Shown here one piece after another: positions 35,020 through 44,165 of a stretch of 64,000 nucleotides of DNA. The DNA is from Lysinibacillus contaminans (GTDB lineage: Bacteria > Bacillota > Bacilli > Bacillales_A > Planococcaceae). The stretch is from positions 62,001 through 126,000 of the forward strand of contig NZ_LGRV01000001.1 of assembly GCF_001278945.1 (NCBI RefSeq). The letters are read 5' to 3'. Within the stretch, counting starts at the first letter, position 1. The number at the start of each line of letters is the position of its first letter. Both the position numbers and the translations under genes were made by a program. The notes beneath the pieces are model-generated. The model ran no database searches. It saw nothing but the letters and a program-made list of their open reading frames with translations, and was not told the origin of the DNA.

Positions 35020-35631
35020 TTATATTCTATTTTCCAAATTACGTGCGGTCGGACTCTTTTCAACTTCCTTGTTTTCTTTAAAAGTTCCTAAAGTTTTATC
35101 GAAAGAAGTATGAGTGACACCGAACCAGTAATTCTCATTTTTAAAGTGATGCAGGAGATGGTGTTTTTTAATGTTTTTTCCTAGTTTCGTACGAGGTTGG
35201 ATCGGCTTATGGGCGATATAATGCTTCCATTCATAATAGAGGAAGTAAGCTACCAGGCCCGTTGCGAATGCGATCGTCAGACTTGTGCTCCCTGTTAAGA
35301 GGAAAACAATAAGTCCATAAATGACAAACCCCGGAATACTGAACCATAATGGCAAAAATAATAATTTCAAATCATCCGGATCGACATGGTGATCATAATG
35401 CAGCCGTTTGATCATCTTCAGCATGAATGGATTTTCCGGAGTCTTAATGTGAAATAAAAACCGATGGACAACATATTCACTTGTTGCATACGTCAGCATT
35501 CCCGCACCAATAGCAACCCAGGTCCAAAAATAAAACAAATGCGGAACGGTAAAAGAAGCACAAACCAATAAAATAAGTAACATCACAGTGATGTCAGGAA
35601 AAGTTCCAAATTCCTTGAAGTATTTCCTCAT
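35020..35631 (-). CDS. Fatty acid hydroxylase/sterol desaturase family protein
   Basis: A 203-residue di-iron membrane enzyme with the expected His clusters: EYVVHRFLFH, LHYDHH, EWKHYIAH and KKHHLLHHF, and about four membrane segments. It probably hydroxylates a membrane lipid or carotenoid-like substrate. AGGAAGGTGAC-type site lies upstream of the ATG. It stands alone. The base composition is slightly richer in GC than its neighbours, which could hint at transfer, but the difference was judged by eye only. Confidence 0.9.
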   Translation of the reverse strand: MRKYFKEFGTFPDITVMLLILLVCASFTVPHLFYFWTWVAIGAGMLTYATSEYVVHRFLFHIKTPENPFMLKMIKRLHYDHHVDPDDLKLLFLPLWFSIPGFVIYGLIVFLLTGSTSLTIAFATGLVAYFLYYEWKHYIAHKPIQPRTKLGKNIKKHHLLHHFKNENYWFGVTHTSFDKTLGTFKENKEVEKSPTARNLENRI

Positions 35632-35934
35632 TTACAGTCACCTTCCTTTCTTGATATTATATAATGAAAATTCTGTAAATTCAATACCGTGAGTAATTGA
35701 ACGGATTCTGTTTACGTGCCAGGAACTTCATTTATGTTGTCGCTACCTATGGCATAATATACCTGATCTATTTTGTATCAAACATTACATCTTATAATCG
35801 AATTCTGAATAAGTAAATCAAGAAGCGGTCTCATCTTCTTTTTGTGGGAGCTCCTTTTTTCGCTTGCATGGATGAAATTTGATAGAATAGTGTGTTGATA
35901 AACTTATTAAAAGAACTGGAATGGTGAACACGCC
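35632..35934. other. Spacer without recognisable features
   Basis: About 300 bases between divergent genes. No ORF; a possible weak hairpin near 35825-35860 is followed by six T, but its stem is interrupted. Confidence 0.35.
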
Positions 35935-36810
35935 TTGAAAACATTTAAAAAAGTATATATTGAAATTACGAGTGTGTGTAATTTAGCATGTAGTTTTTGC
36001 CCGCCGACTGAACGAGCAAAAGGGCTTATTAAGGTAGAGCAATTCAATAAAATCCTCGATGAAATACGACCACATACAAAATATATTTACTTGCATGTAA
36101 AGGGGGAGCCTTTGCTACATCCACGCATCGACCAACTATTAGATGCGGCCCATGCAAAAGGATTTAAAGTAAATATTACGACAAATGGTACGCTGATTAA
36201 AAAGAATCGTGAAAAGTTACTTGGAAAGCCTGCACTACGTCAAATAAACTTTTCACTGCATAGTTTTGACGGACATGAGGGTTCAGAGAATCGTGAAAAG
36301 TACCTAGGTGATATTTTGAATTTTGTCCGTGAAGCCAAGGAATTTAATACAATTATCTCGTATCGTTTATGGAATTTGCAAAAAGAGCATATGACAGATC
36401 TTGCAGCGAGACGAAATCGTGAAACATTAGATATCCTTGAGAAGGAATATAACTTGGATTATAAGATTGAAGAAAAAGTACAGCCAGGTAAAGGCGTTAA
36501 AATTGCGCATAATGTGTACTTAAACCAAGATCATGAATTTAGATGGCCAAGCTTACTTGCACCTGAGGATGAAGGCAAAGGATTTTGTCATGCGCTGCGT
36601 AGTCAAGCTGCGATTCTTGTAGACGGTACAGTTGTGCCTTGCTGTCTTGATGGAGAAGGCGTCATTAATTTGGGGAACGTAAATGATAAATCTTTCACTG
36701 AGATTGTAGAGGGCGAGAGAGCGAACAATATTGTTGATGGATTTTCGAGAAGAGAAGCGGTCGAAGAATTATGTAGAAAATGTGGATTCAGACAAAAATT
36801 TGGCATGTGA
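35935..36810 (+). CDS. Radical SAM/SPASM domain protein
   Basis: A 291-residue radical SAM enzyme. The [4Fe-4S] cluster motif is CNLACSFC near residue 13 (CxxxCxxC), with the GGEP-like motif as KGEP and the strand INITTNGTL-like NITTNGTL. The C-terminal SPASM-type region has CC at VVPCCLDGEG and ELCRKCGFRQKFG, likely binding a second cluster. The substrate is unknown; no precursor peptide gene was seen within 500 bases. The start is a TTG, with GGTGA about nine bases upstream; the ATG at 35921 is out of frame. Confidence 0.88.
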   Translation: MKTFKKVYIEITSVCNLACSFCPPTERAKGLIKVEQFNKILDEIRPHTKYIYLHVKGEPLLHPRIDQLLDAAHAKGFKVNITTNGTLIKKNREKLLGKPALRQINFSLHSFDGHEGSENREKYLGDILNFVREAKEFNTIISYRLWNLQKEHMTDLAARRNRETLDILEKEYNLDYKIEEKVQPGKGVKIAHNVYLNQDHEFRWPSLLAPEDEGKGFCHALRSQAAILVDGTVVPCCLDGEGVINLGNVNDKSFTEIVEGERANNIVDGFSRREAVEELCRKCGFRQKFGM

Positions 36811-36822
36811 GGTCTTCGCTAG

Positions 36823-36863
36823 AAAACCAGCTCCAAGAGGCATTGGCCACTGGAGCTGGTTTT
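36823..36863. terminator. Bidirectional terminator
   Basis: A perfect 13-bp stem, AAAACCAGCTCCA, with a 15-base loop between the convergent radical SAM and RNase J genes. Confidence 0.9.
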
Positions 36864-36902
36864 AAATTGTGTAACAAATGAAGTTACTTAAAATGCTAAT
36901 GA

Positions 36903-38576
36903 TTAAATTTCAATGATGATTGGAAGAATCATGGGCTTCATCTTCGTTTGTGTGAATAAATATTGGCCTACTGCTTTTTTTATTTCTTTCTTTAATACGT
37001 GTGGTTGTTGTATTGTATCTTCTTGTAGTTCGTTTACGGTTTCCGTCACAAGGATGCTCACTTTGCTTAGGAGGGTTTCAGAATCTCTTGCGTAGACAAA
37101 TCCACGAGAAATGATGTCAGGCTCAGAAATGATGGTTCCATCTGCTTTATTTATCGTTAAAACAATAACGAGCATCCCATCTTCAGAAAGCTGTTTCCGG
37201 TCGCGTAATACAATACCTTCAACTTCTTCAATACCTACTCCGTCCACGTACGAATCACCAGATAGTATTTTCCTCGTTTGACGTGCTACCGCATTTTCAA
37301 TATCGACGACATCCCCATTCTTCATAATAAAGGTATGTTCCTTTTCCACTCCTACGGATTCCGCCAATATACGATGTAGATGTAGCATTCGATATTCACC
37401 ATGAATAGGAATAAAATATTTTGGCTTCATGAAGGTAAGCATGAGTTTCAAATCTTCCTGATAGCCATGTCCAGATACATGCATTCCTGTGTTACTAGAA
37501 GATCCGTAAATCACCTTGGCACCGAGTTGAAATAAATTGTCTACAATTCTTGAAACAGCATTCTCGTTCCCTGGTATAGGTGATGCAGCTAGAATCACGG
37601 TGTCTTCAGGTAAAATCTTCACTTCTCGATGATTGCCATTTGCTAGTCGAGAAAGGGCAGCTAATGGCTCGCCTTGACTTCCTGTGCATAAAACAACCAC
37701 TTCTTCGGGCTGAAGATATTTGACTTCACTAGCATCAATTAGCACCTCTTCAGGAATCGTTAAGTAACCGCGTTCTATTGCAACGGATACTACATTCACC
37801 ATACTACGACCAAGCAACGCTAGTTTGCGATTTGTCTTTAATGTAGCAGAAACGATTTGTTGGATACGATTTACGTTAGAAGCAAAAGTAGAGATCACGA
37901 TTTTACGTTCCGCACGCGTGAAGGCATCTACAATATGACCGCCTACCAAATGTTCAGATGGTGTAGAGCCTGGCCGTTCAGCGTTTGTACTTTCTGATAT
38001 GAGAGCCAAGACACCTTGTGACCCAATTTCAGCCATCTTATGAATATCAGAATATTGGTTATTCACAGGCGTCCAATCGAATTTGAAGTCACCCGTATGA
38101 ACGACTTTTCCTTCAGGTGTATCCAAGACAATACCTAGACAATCAGGTATACTGTGGCTCGTTTTAAAAAAGCTAACACTGATTTTATTGAAATCTAAAA
38201 GTGAATCTGAGTGAATTTCTACCAACTCAGTACTTCTTAAAAGCTTGTGTTCTTTTAGTTTTAGCTCTATGAGTCCAAGCGTAAAACGAGTAGCATAAAT
38301 AGGAACATTTATTTTTTTTAGGAGATATGGAATTCCACCAATATGATCCTCGTGTCCATGTGTCACAACTAAAGCTCTGATTTTATCTTTATTTTCCTGC
38401 AAGTAAGTAAAGTCGGGGATGATCAAATCAATGCCTAACAAACTTTCATCCGGAAATTTTGCACCACAATCGATGATGATCAAATCGTTTGCATATTGCA
38501 CCACATACATATTTTTACCGATTTCATTTATGCCCCCTAAGGCGAAGATAGATAATGAATTTTCTTTAGTAGCCAA
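36903..38576 (-). CDS. Ribonuclease J family protein
   Basis: A 557-residue metallo-beta-lactamase/beta-CASP ribonuclease with 5'-exo- and endonuclease activity in this family, active in mRNA decay. Zinc ligands appear in THGHEDHIGG, HSIPD, HTGDFKFD and in the beta-CASP motif HVSGHG; IHGEYRM follows. Length matches RNase J1/J2 (555). It lies between a radical SAM gene and an L,D-transpeptidase, not in the rnjA or rnjB context of B. subtilis, so it may be an additional paralogue. The start is a TTG seven bases after GGGAGG; the upstream GTG overlaps that site. Confidence 0.93.
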   Translation of the reverse strand: MATKENSLSIFALGGINEIGKNMYVVQYANDLIIIDCGAKFPDESLLGIDLIIPDFTYLQENKDKIRALVVTHGHEDHIGGIPYLLKKINVPIYATRFTLGLIELKLKEHKLLRSTELVEIHSDSLLDFNKISVSFFKTSHSIPDCLGIVLDTPEGKVVHTGDFKFDWTPVNNQYSDIHKMAEIGSQGVLALISESTNAERPGSTPSEHLVGGHIVDAFTRAERKIVISTFASNVNRIQQIVSATLKTNRKLALLGRSMVNVVSVAIERGYLTIPEEVLIDASEVKYLQPEEVVVLCTGSQGEPLAALSRLANGNHREVKILPEDTVILAASPIPGNENAVSRIVDNLFQLGAKVIYGSSSNTGMHVSGHGYQEDLKLMLTFMKPKYFIPIHGEYRMLHLHRILAESVGVEKEHTFIMKNGDVVDIENAVARQTRKILSGDSYVDGVGIEEVEGIVLRDRKQLSEDGMLVIVLTINKADGTIISEPDIISRGFVYARDSETLLSKVSILVTETVNELQEDTIQQPHVLKKEIKKAVGQYLFTQTKMKPMILPIIIEI

Positions 38577-38670
38577 AATATTTCCTCCCACTATTCGGTT
38601 GCTATTTTATTCAGTAGTATTGCATGAAGTGCTTTGTCTTATACGGAAGTGATTATTCATAGTATCACCT

Positions 38671-38710
38671 AAAAACAGCTCGGTTAGCTTTTTAGCATAC
38701 CGAGCTGTTT
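38671..38710 (-). terminator. Terminator of the L,D-transpeptidase gene
   Basis: A perfect 12-bp stem, AAACAGCTCGGT, with a 14-base loop, followed on the minus strand by TTTTTAGG. Confidence 0.88.
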
Positions 38711-38714
38711 CGAA

Positions 38715-39209
38715 TTAAGGTCGTATGAAAACCTGCGTTCCAATAGGAATAATTTGAGATAGTTCCTCTACATCACTATTATGCATGCGAATGCAGCCAC
38801 GTGAGACAGCATGACCAATGGAGCTTGGATCATTTGTTCCGTGAATGCCGTAATGTTCTTTGGATAAACTCATCCACATTGTACCGAATGGACCTCCAGG
38901 GTTAGGTGCTTTATTGATGATAATATATTCTCCTGTAGGTGTATCGTGTAACATTCTTCCTACTGCAATAGGGTATTGCTTTTGAAGAACGCCATCTTTG
39001 AATAAACGTAACCATCGATGGTTTGTAGAAATCTGAATTTGATAGGGAATCGTATTAGGATTTGGAAAGCCTGGTATTACGATTTGTTGGCCGATATAAA
39101 GGACGTCTGGATTGATGCCTGGATTTGCGCTTATGATGGCGGATAAGGGCGTACGATAATCTCTTGCAATTTGCGACAATGTTTGGCCTGCTTTAACTGT
39201 ATGAATCAG
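38715..39209 (-). CDS. LysM-L,D-transpeptidase (YkuD-like)
   Basis: About 164 residues: one LysM wall-binding domain (residues 1-48, [16 protein letters not shown]) and a YkuD catalytic domain with [20 protein letters not shown], containing the nucleophile Cys. Such enzymes form 3-3 peptidoglycan cross-links, and in Bacillus YkuD is spore-associated. Alignment with YkuD predicts a start just before IHTVKAGQ. There a CTG stands six bases after GGAGGTG; no ATG, GTG or TTG is present at this place. An in-frame TTG at 39242 lies before the site and would add 11 residues. CTG is preferred here. Confidence 0.88.
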   Translation of the reverse strand: MIHTVKAGQTLSQIARDYRTPLSAIISANPGINPDVLYIGQQIVIPGFPNPNTIPYQIQISTNHRWLRLFKDGVLQKQYPIAVGRMLHDTPTGEYIIINKAPNPGGPFGTMWMSLSKEHYGIHGTNDPSSIGHAVSRGCIRMHNSDVEELSQIIPIGTQVFIRP

Positions 39210-39361
39210 TGGTATCACCTCCGAAGTTGCTAGCTGTACCAATATTCTATGCTTATGGTATAGAAAGGGTCAGCATCATTTTTGGAGGATGAAGCATTCA
39301 AGCTTTGGACAAGATAAAGAAAATCAATAGTCTATGCCATGCAAATTAGGAGCTAACGTAT

Positions 39362-39583
39362 ATGAAGGAATTTAAAGTAACATATTTCTTTGATGAAGAG
39401 CATTACATCAGAAGATTTATTCATATTGAGTCTCAGAAACAAGCAGAACTACTCATTCGTAGTGAGCGAGATCAATACATTTCGTTTACTGATAGCAGAG
39501 GGATTTATCATGAATTGCATACTAGGAATGTTCGAGTTATTCAAATTTCTGAATACCATAGAATCGAAAAAAGTAAAAAGTAA
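39362..39583 (+). CDS. Small protein of unknown function
   Basis: A 73-residue charged soluble protein, not recognised, rich in Glu, Arg and His (FFDEEHYIRRFIHIESQKQA). AGGAGC precedes the ATG by eight bases. The frame is the best of two overlapping ones because of this site. It lies in a run of small genes that includes a gamma SASP, so a spore role is possible. Confidence 0.55.
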   Translation: MKEFKVTYFFDEEHYIRRFIHIESQKQAELLIRSERDQYISFTDSRGIYHELHTRNVRVIQISEYHRIEKSKK

Positions 39584-39646
39584 CGGAAGCATCAACACAT
39601 AATACAAGCACCTTTACACACATTAATGGTAAAGGAGCGTGATGTT

Positions 39647-39847
39647 TTGGATAAGGAAATTGTACCGAATGATAAAAAGAAATTTATGAACCTTGCGAGT
39701 AAGGATAAACCAGACATGGTTGACTCGGATAGCATTAGTATTTTCGATTTGCACGAAGATATGCAAACTGTGGATGTCATTCCGATTGAAGAGCTTAACA
39801 AGAAGGTGAAAAGAGAAGGCGATGAACTGATAGAGAAGCAAACATGA
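39647..39847 (+). CDS. Small acidic protein of unknown function
   Basis: A 66-residue protein, Asp/Glu/Lys-rich, not recognised. It contains DSDSISIFDLHEDMQTVDV. A TTG nine bases after AAAGGAG is the probable start; the in-frame ATG at 39626 lies before the site. The stop is 27 bases before the gamma SASP gene, so the two may be cotranscribed. Confidence 0.5.
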   Translation: MDKEIVPNDKKKFMNLASKDKPDMVDSDSISIFDLHEDMQTVDVIPIEELNKKVKREGDELIEKQT

Positions 39848-39873
39848 CGAGCTATAGAAATGGAGGTTTTCGC

Positions 39874-40056
39874 ATGAATAATAATGAAGAAAAGTTTACT
39901 TCTGCAGGCACCGATATTAATGAGGTAAAAAGAAAAAATGCAGCTTCTGGTTTATCTTATAATGAAGTGAAAGAAATGCTAGCAAGAAGCGGTGGACAAG
40001 GTACTGCCGTTTACAGTGATACAAATAGTAACGAAGTAAAGAAGGGAAATCAATAG
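39874..40056 (+). CDS. Gamma-type small acid-soluble spore protein
   Basis: A 60-residue protein with two copies of the gamma SASP pattern: FTSAGTDINEVKRKNAAS and GTAVYSDTNSNEVKKGN, comparable to GTEFASETNAQQVRKQN of B. subtilis SspE. Gamma SASPs are amino acid reserves in the spore and are cut by GPR. It is shorter than SspE (84) and has a non-repeat insert between the copies. The start is the ATG nine bases after GGAGG; the longer upstream frame lacks a site. Confidence 0.82.
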   Translation: MNNNEEKFTSAGTDINEVKRKNAASGLSYNEVKEMLARSGGQGTAVYSDTNSNEVKKGNQ

Positions 40057-40131
40057 TATATAGAAGCATTGATAGTGAGACGGAGTGCGGAAATAGGATG
40101 GTTCTCGTACTCCTCTTGTAAGGTGTTAAAT

Positions 40132-40358
40132 TTGACGAAAGAACTTTTAGAGAAGGCGGGGGGAAATTACAAATAGATGAAAATCAGTGCCCTTTATGTG
40201 GAGGCAATAATCATTGCAAGGTAGTTGTAAATCAGCGAACGACTTGCTGGTGTATGACTACAAAATTTCCTAAAGGAATTGTAGAGGCTGTACCCATTGA
40301 AAGTAGGGGTAAACAATGTATTTGTCAAAATTGCATTGATACATATAAAGGAGAGTAG
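40132..40358 (+). pseudogene. Cysteine-rich CWC-type protein gene with a frameshift in a G run
   Basis: The reading frame ending at 40358 encodes a CWC-type Cys-rich small protein: ENQCPLCGGNNHCKV, TTCWCMTTKFPKGI and GKQCICQNCIDTYKGE. It has no start codon. A short frame begins at a TTG (40132) after AAGGTG and reads TKELLEKAGG, then stops. One additional G in the six-G run at 40158-40163 would join both into one protein of about 75 residues. This is a frameshift mutation, a sequencing error in a homopolymer, or less likely a non-standard ATA start. Confidence 0.7.
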
Positions 40359-40440
40359 GTTTTAGGGATTCTCCGGTACAAATGTCTATGGTACAACAAC
40401 CTACAAGGCATACATTATTCTGAAAGGAGCGTATGGCCTT

Positions 40441-41013
40441 ATGAAAAATACCATTGAGTTAAGTAATGTTACGCTGGTGTATTTAGAGGAGTACGAAAGA
40501 ATCCTGCAGAAGATGATGCATGAGATGACCTGTATAACAATTACATGTAGCATTTCAGATAATTTTATCAAGCAAATGATTCCGCTTCATAAAGCAACTA
40601 TTGAAATGTCAGAAAACGTTTTGAGATTCACAACAAATCTAGACGTACAAAATCTCGCAATATGTATTATAAAAGAAGAAAAAGAGAGTATCGAAAATTT
40701 GAAAGCACTCCAAAATAGATGCTGTTTTTTTCATAACTCGAATTACGAAGTCTATGAATATATGTGTTCTTTTAAAGAAATTGCTGAAGTAATGTTCTAT
40801 GAGATGTGCTCAGCGCCTATCTCAAACAGTGTAAATGTGAACTTTTTATGTGAAATGATTTCACATCATCAAGGGGCTATGCGATTGGCGCTAAATGTAT
40901 TACGATTCTGCATTTGCCAAGAATTAATCCCAATTCTGCAATGCATGATTCAAACGCAATGCGAGCAAATAGAGCTAATGCTAAAATTGCTCGAGGGGTT
41001 ATCAGATTGTTAA
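40441..41013 (+). CDS. Cys-rich helical protein with two DUF305-like repeats
   Basis: A 190-residue helical protein with two related halves: IKQMIPLHKATIEMSENVLRF and LCEMISHHQGAMRLALNVLRF. The second has the H-x-x-x-M-type HHQGAM motif typical of DUF305/ferritin-like proteins, suggestive of metal binding. It has 13 Cys residues and no signal peptide, unlike many periplasmic DUF305 proteins. GGAGCG precedes the ATG by about ten bases. The CWC-type Cys-rich gene lies just upstream, but the genes are 80 bases apart. Confidence 0.65.
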   Translation: MKNTIELSNVTLVYLEEYERILQKMMHEMTCITITCSISDNFIKQMIPLHKATIEMSENVLRFTTNLDVQNLAICIIKEEKESIENLKALQNRCCFFHNSNYEVYEYMCSFKEIAEVMFYEMCSAPISNSVNVNFLCEMISHHQGAMRLALNVLRFCICQELIPILQCMIQTQCEQIELMLKLLEGLSDC

Positions 41014-41016
41014 TGC

Positions 41017-41055
41017 AAAAAACGCTAAAATTCATGAGAGATTTTAGCGTTTTTT
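41017..41055 (+). terminator. Terminator
   Basis: AAAAAACGCTAAAAT pairs perfectly with ATTTTAGCGTTTTTT around a nine-base loop, just after the DUF305-like gene. Confidence 0.92.
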
Positions 41056-41400
41056 ATGTTTGACTTGAAAAACTCATTAAACAATTCCGAATACTCTATT
41101 ATTCTGAATGTGAAATTGGTAGAATATAAAAGTTAGAATGGTTTGAAATGACTTCATACTATTAAGGTTGTTACAAATTTCAAGTAAGCGTGTCAAACTA
41201 TTGATGTAATTAAAAAAACGGCAATAAATTTTACATATTTTAATAAATGAGATGAAGGGAGGGAACTGCTCTACCGAGAGGATAAATGTGAAAAATCCTT
41301 AATTTAACAGTTGTCTTAAAATCTGTTATACGAAAGTAAGGCTTACTGTAAATTATTAAATGGGAAAAGTAATTTTATGCTTCTAGGAGGGCGGGAACAG
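41056..41400. other. Spacer upstream of the chemoreceptor gene
   Basis: No ORF and no convincing promoter could be picked in this 345-base interval. Confidence 0.35.
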
Positions 41401-43152
41401 ATGTTTAAAAAGAAAAAAAATAATCAAACCTACGATTATTTTACTTCAACAAAAAAATCAGATATTAATGCAAATGAGCGATTTAAAGAAAAGCTAGATT
41501 TCTTGGCATTATCTCAAATAAGGAGGGAATCAGTTACCTTCTTACGTAAAATTTACGAAGATAATCGTCAATATATTTTAGACAATTTCTATGAGCGGTT
41601 ATTAGAGATACCAGATTTCAACCGTGTTATAAATCAACACACATCAGTAGAACGCTTAAAAGGTTTATTTGACGGGCATTTTCATAGTCTTTTCGTAGAT
41701 GAACTTAATCTTGAATACGTATTTAAAAGAAGGAGTATAGCATACACACATGCACGTATTGGCGTGTTACCAAACTGGATGATTTCTGCTTATACGTTAA
41801 TTAACCAACTAATCATTCCGTTAATCGTGAAAGAGCTATCTCGTAATCAGTCAGCCATGCTTGATGTATTGTTAGCGTATGATAGTTTAGTAACAATTGA
41901 TCAACAAATTATTGTTGAAACGTATATCGAAATTCAAGCAGGCTCTGTTGTAAATGGGTTAGGAGAAATCATTACGTATAATACACAGCTTGACTCTATT
42001 AAAGAGTTAGTGCAATTCCAAGATGTACAGCAAAAAGAAATTGTTGCAGCGGATGATTCAATGCGCGATTTAGATGCAAGTATTGATGAAATTGCTGCAT
42101 CAGTAGGTGACATTTCAGATCATACGAAAACCGCATTAAAGGAGTTAAACCAGGATTTAGATTCATTACAGCATGTATCTTCTATTTTACAAACGACTGA
42201 CGAAGGTCAAAAATCAATGCAAAAAGATATTGAACGTTTAGTAGAGCGTGTAAATAGCGTAGCGAAATTAATGGAACTCATTAAAGGAATTGCCGATCAA
42301 ACAAACTTACTTGCATTGAACGCATCCATTGAGGCAGCACGTGCAGGTGAGGCTGGTAAAGGTTTCGCTGTTGTAGCAGAAGAAGTTCGTAAGCTTGCTG
42401 ATGATACCAAAACATCAGTGCAGTCCATTCATACAGATATTCAAGCATTACTCCAAATTACAAATAATATTAGCACGTTAACAAATCAATTCTCGCAAGA
42501 CTTACACCAAGGCGTTACAGATACTCTTCAGATTTCTGATACACTAGCTGATCTGAATAAAAACCTGCAACAGCAAGGTGCTCGGTTTGAAGAAATTGCT
42601 ACCACTGTTAAAGCACAAGCTGCTTCAGCAAATGATATTACAGAGCGTAATCGCAATATTACTGAAAATATGCAACAAAGTAAGGAAATTGTCTTCGATA
42701 CGGGTTCTGCAATTTATAAGTTAAGTAAAATGATTGATGATTACCGTTCAACGACTATTTCAAAAAATTTCATTATTAGTCAAGAAGATATTATTGAGCT
42801 TACGATTACTGATCATTTACTATGGCGTTGGAAAATTTACAACTTACTGCTTGGGTTCGAGTCATTGACAGTGAATGATGTAGGCTCACCACAAGATTCA
42901 CGCCTAGGAGAATGGTATTATGGGTCGGGTAAAACCTTGTTAGGTAAAGAGCGTGCCTATATTGACTTAGAAAAACCGTTCATTCACGTACATGAAATCG
43001 CAAAAAAAGCGGTACAGGCATATAATAGTGGCAATAAAAATGATGCTGAAACATATTTAAAGGACATTACGAATGAATCATTTATTGTTATTGAAAAACT
43101 TAAAGAATTAAAACAAATATTTGTAGACGAGAAAAAACAATATATGCATTAA
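41401..43152 (+). CDS. Globin-coupled methyl-accepting chemotaxis protein with CZB domain
   Basis: A 583-residue soluble chemoreceptor with no membrane helix. Residues 35-190 form a protoglobin domain like HemAT, with the proximal heme His in [17 protein letters not shown]; it probably senses O2. The middle is an MCP signalling domain with tip [19 protein letters not shown] and VAEEVRKLA. The C-terminus (about 465-575) is a CZB zinc-binding domain: [25 protein letters not shown] and [12 protein letters not shown]. HemAT of B. subtilis lacks CZB, so this protein may combine gas and zinc or hypochlorite sensing. The ATG after AGGAGGGCGGG was chosen. Confidence 0.92.
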   Translation: MFKKKKNNQTYDYFTSTKKSDINANERFKEKLDFLALSQIRRESVTFLRKIYEDNRQYILDNFYERLLEIPDFNRVINQHTSVERLKGLFDGHFHSLFVDELNLEYVFKRRSIAYTHARIGVLPNWMISAYTLINQLIIPLIVKELSRNQSAMLDVLLAYDSLVTIDQQIIVETYIEIQAGSVVNGLGEIITYNTQLDSIKELVQFQDVQQKEIVAADDSMRDLDASIDEIAASVGDISDHTKTALKELNQDLDSLQHVSSILQTTDEGQKSMQKDIERLVERVNSVAKLMELIKGIADQTNLLALNASIEAARAGEAGKGFAVVAEEVRKLADDTKTSVQSIHTDIQALLQITNNISTLTNQFSQDLHQGVTDTLQISDTLADLNKNLQQQGARFEEIATTVKAQAASANDITERNRNITENMQQSKEIVFDTGSAIYKLSKMIDDYRSTTISKNFIISQEDIIELTITDHLLWRWKIYNLLLGFESLTVNDVGSPQDSRLGEWYYGSGKTLLGKERAYIDLEKPFIHVHEIAKKAVQAYNSGNKNDAETYLKDITNESFIVIEKLKELKQIFVDEKKQYMH

Positions 43153-43168
43153 TGCATATATTGTTCGG

Positions 43169-43202
43169 AAAAAGGGGCTTCCAATGATGGAAGCCCCTTT
43201 TT
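43169..43202. terminator. Bidirectional terminator
   Basis: A perfect 14-bp stem, AAAAAGGGGCTTCC, with a six-base loop between the chemoreceptor and the convergent phosphoesterase gene, overlapping the stop of the latter. Confidence 0.92.
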
Positions 43203-43782
43203 ATAATGCGCACATAAATGTGATTGTTTGGTTGTTGCTATCATATAAGCACCATTCACGATGGCTTACAACGGAACCGACATTTACACCATATTGCTTT
43301 TCTTGAAGTGCAATCGGTTTACCGAATGTAATGTGAATGGGCAATTTTTTATTTTTATGGTAAAGGCCAGATTCGTGGCTATGGCCGAAGAAAAGAAGCT
43401 TCTTTTTAAAAGCAGGGAAGGTAGGCTGCCAATTGATGTTCCATTGAAATTGATGCCCATGCATTAGGGTGGCACCATCAATTTCAATTGTCTCAGGTAG
43501 TGTAGTAAAACGATCAATCCCTGTCACACTCGTAATACGCTCTTCTTGATTGCCACGAATAGAGGGGAATGTTAGCAATTTTTCAAAACCTTCTTCTACT
43601 ACTGCTGCCTTTTGTAACGGCAAATCTGTAACGTTTTTCGCTTTTTTCTTGCTCACTGTACATTCATATAAATCACCGAGACCTATAATTTCAGCATCAC
43701 TTGCTGTTTGTTGTATATGTGTTAGTACGGCCTTTGTATCTTCCATACTAGAATGTAAATCTCCTAAAAGTGCATAAATCAT
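43201..43782 (-). CDS. Metallophosphoesterase family protein
   Basis: A 193-residue calcineurin-like phosphoesterase. Metal ligands appear in ALLGDLHS, GLGDLYEC, IRGNQEE (GNH-like with His replaced by Gln), LMHGHQF and FFGHSHESG. The N-in-GNQ change means one usual catalytic His is absent, but the remaining pattern is complete. Similar proteins are YfcE/YmdB-distant phosphodiesterases. The ATG reached after AGAAAGG was chosen; a TTG nine bases earlier is too close to the site. Confidence 0.85.
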   Translation of the reverse strand: MIYALLGDLHSSMEDTKAVLTHIQQTASDAEIIGLGDLYECTVSKKKAKNVTDLPLQKAAVVEEGFEKLLTFPSIRGNQEERITSVTGIDRFTTLPETIEIDGATLMHGHQFQWNINWQPTFPAFKKKLLFFGHSHESGLYHKNKKLPIHITFGKPIALQEKQYGVNVGSVVSHREWCLYDSNNQTITFMCAL

Positions 43783-44165
43783 AGCAATCAAGCCTTTCTA
43801 AAAATAACTATAAAAGAATCATACACTTAATAGAAATTTATAGAAAAGCAATATGTATAAGTATATTTTGTGACAAAAATTGATATGACAGAAAATTGAT
43901 AATCATTAACAAAATATTGATGAAATCTAGACTTTAGTCTAAAATTTCCGAAGAGTTATATTGAGATAGTTGTTTTGTAACACGAAAAAAATCATAACAT
44001 CTTAGAAAAATACTGATGGTCAAGGAATTTTCATAATCATCGAAAAAGTACTGTGATAACATGGGAACATACATGAAGTTGGCGTATAATAAAGGCAATT
44101 AGAAATCGAAATAATAGAATTGAAGATAGTTATTATCTTCGAGCGAGATAGGAGCGAATTTCGCA
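43783..44165. other. AT-rich spacer
   Basis: About 380 bases between divergent genes. A TATAAT-like hexamer occurs near 44085, but no matching minus-35 box was found; no ORF. Confidence 0.35.
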
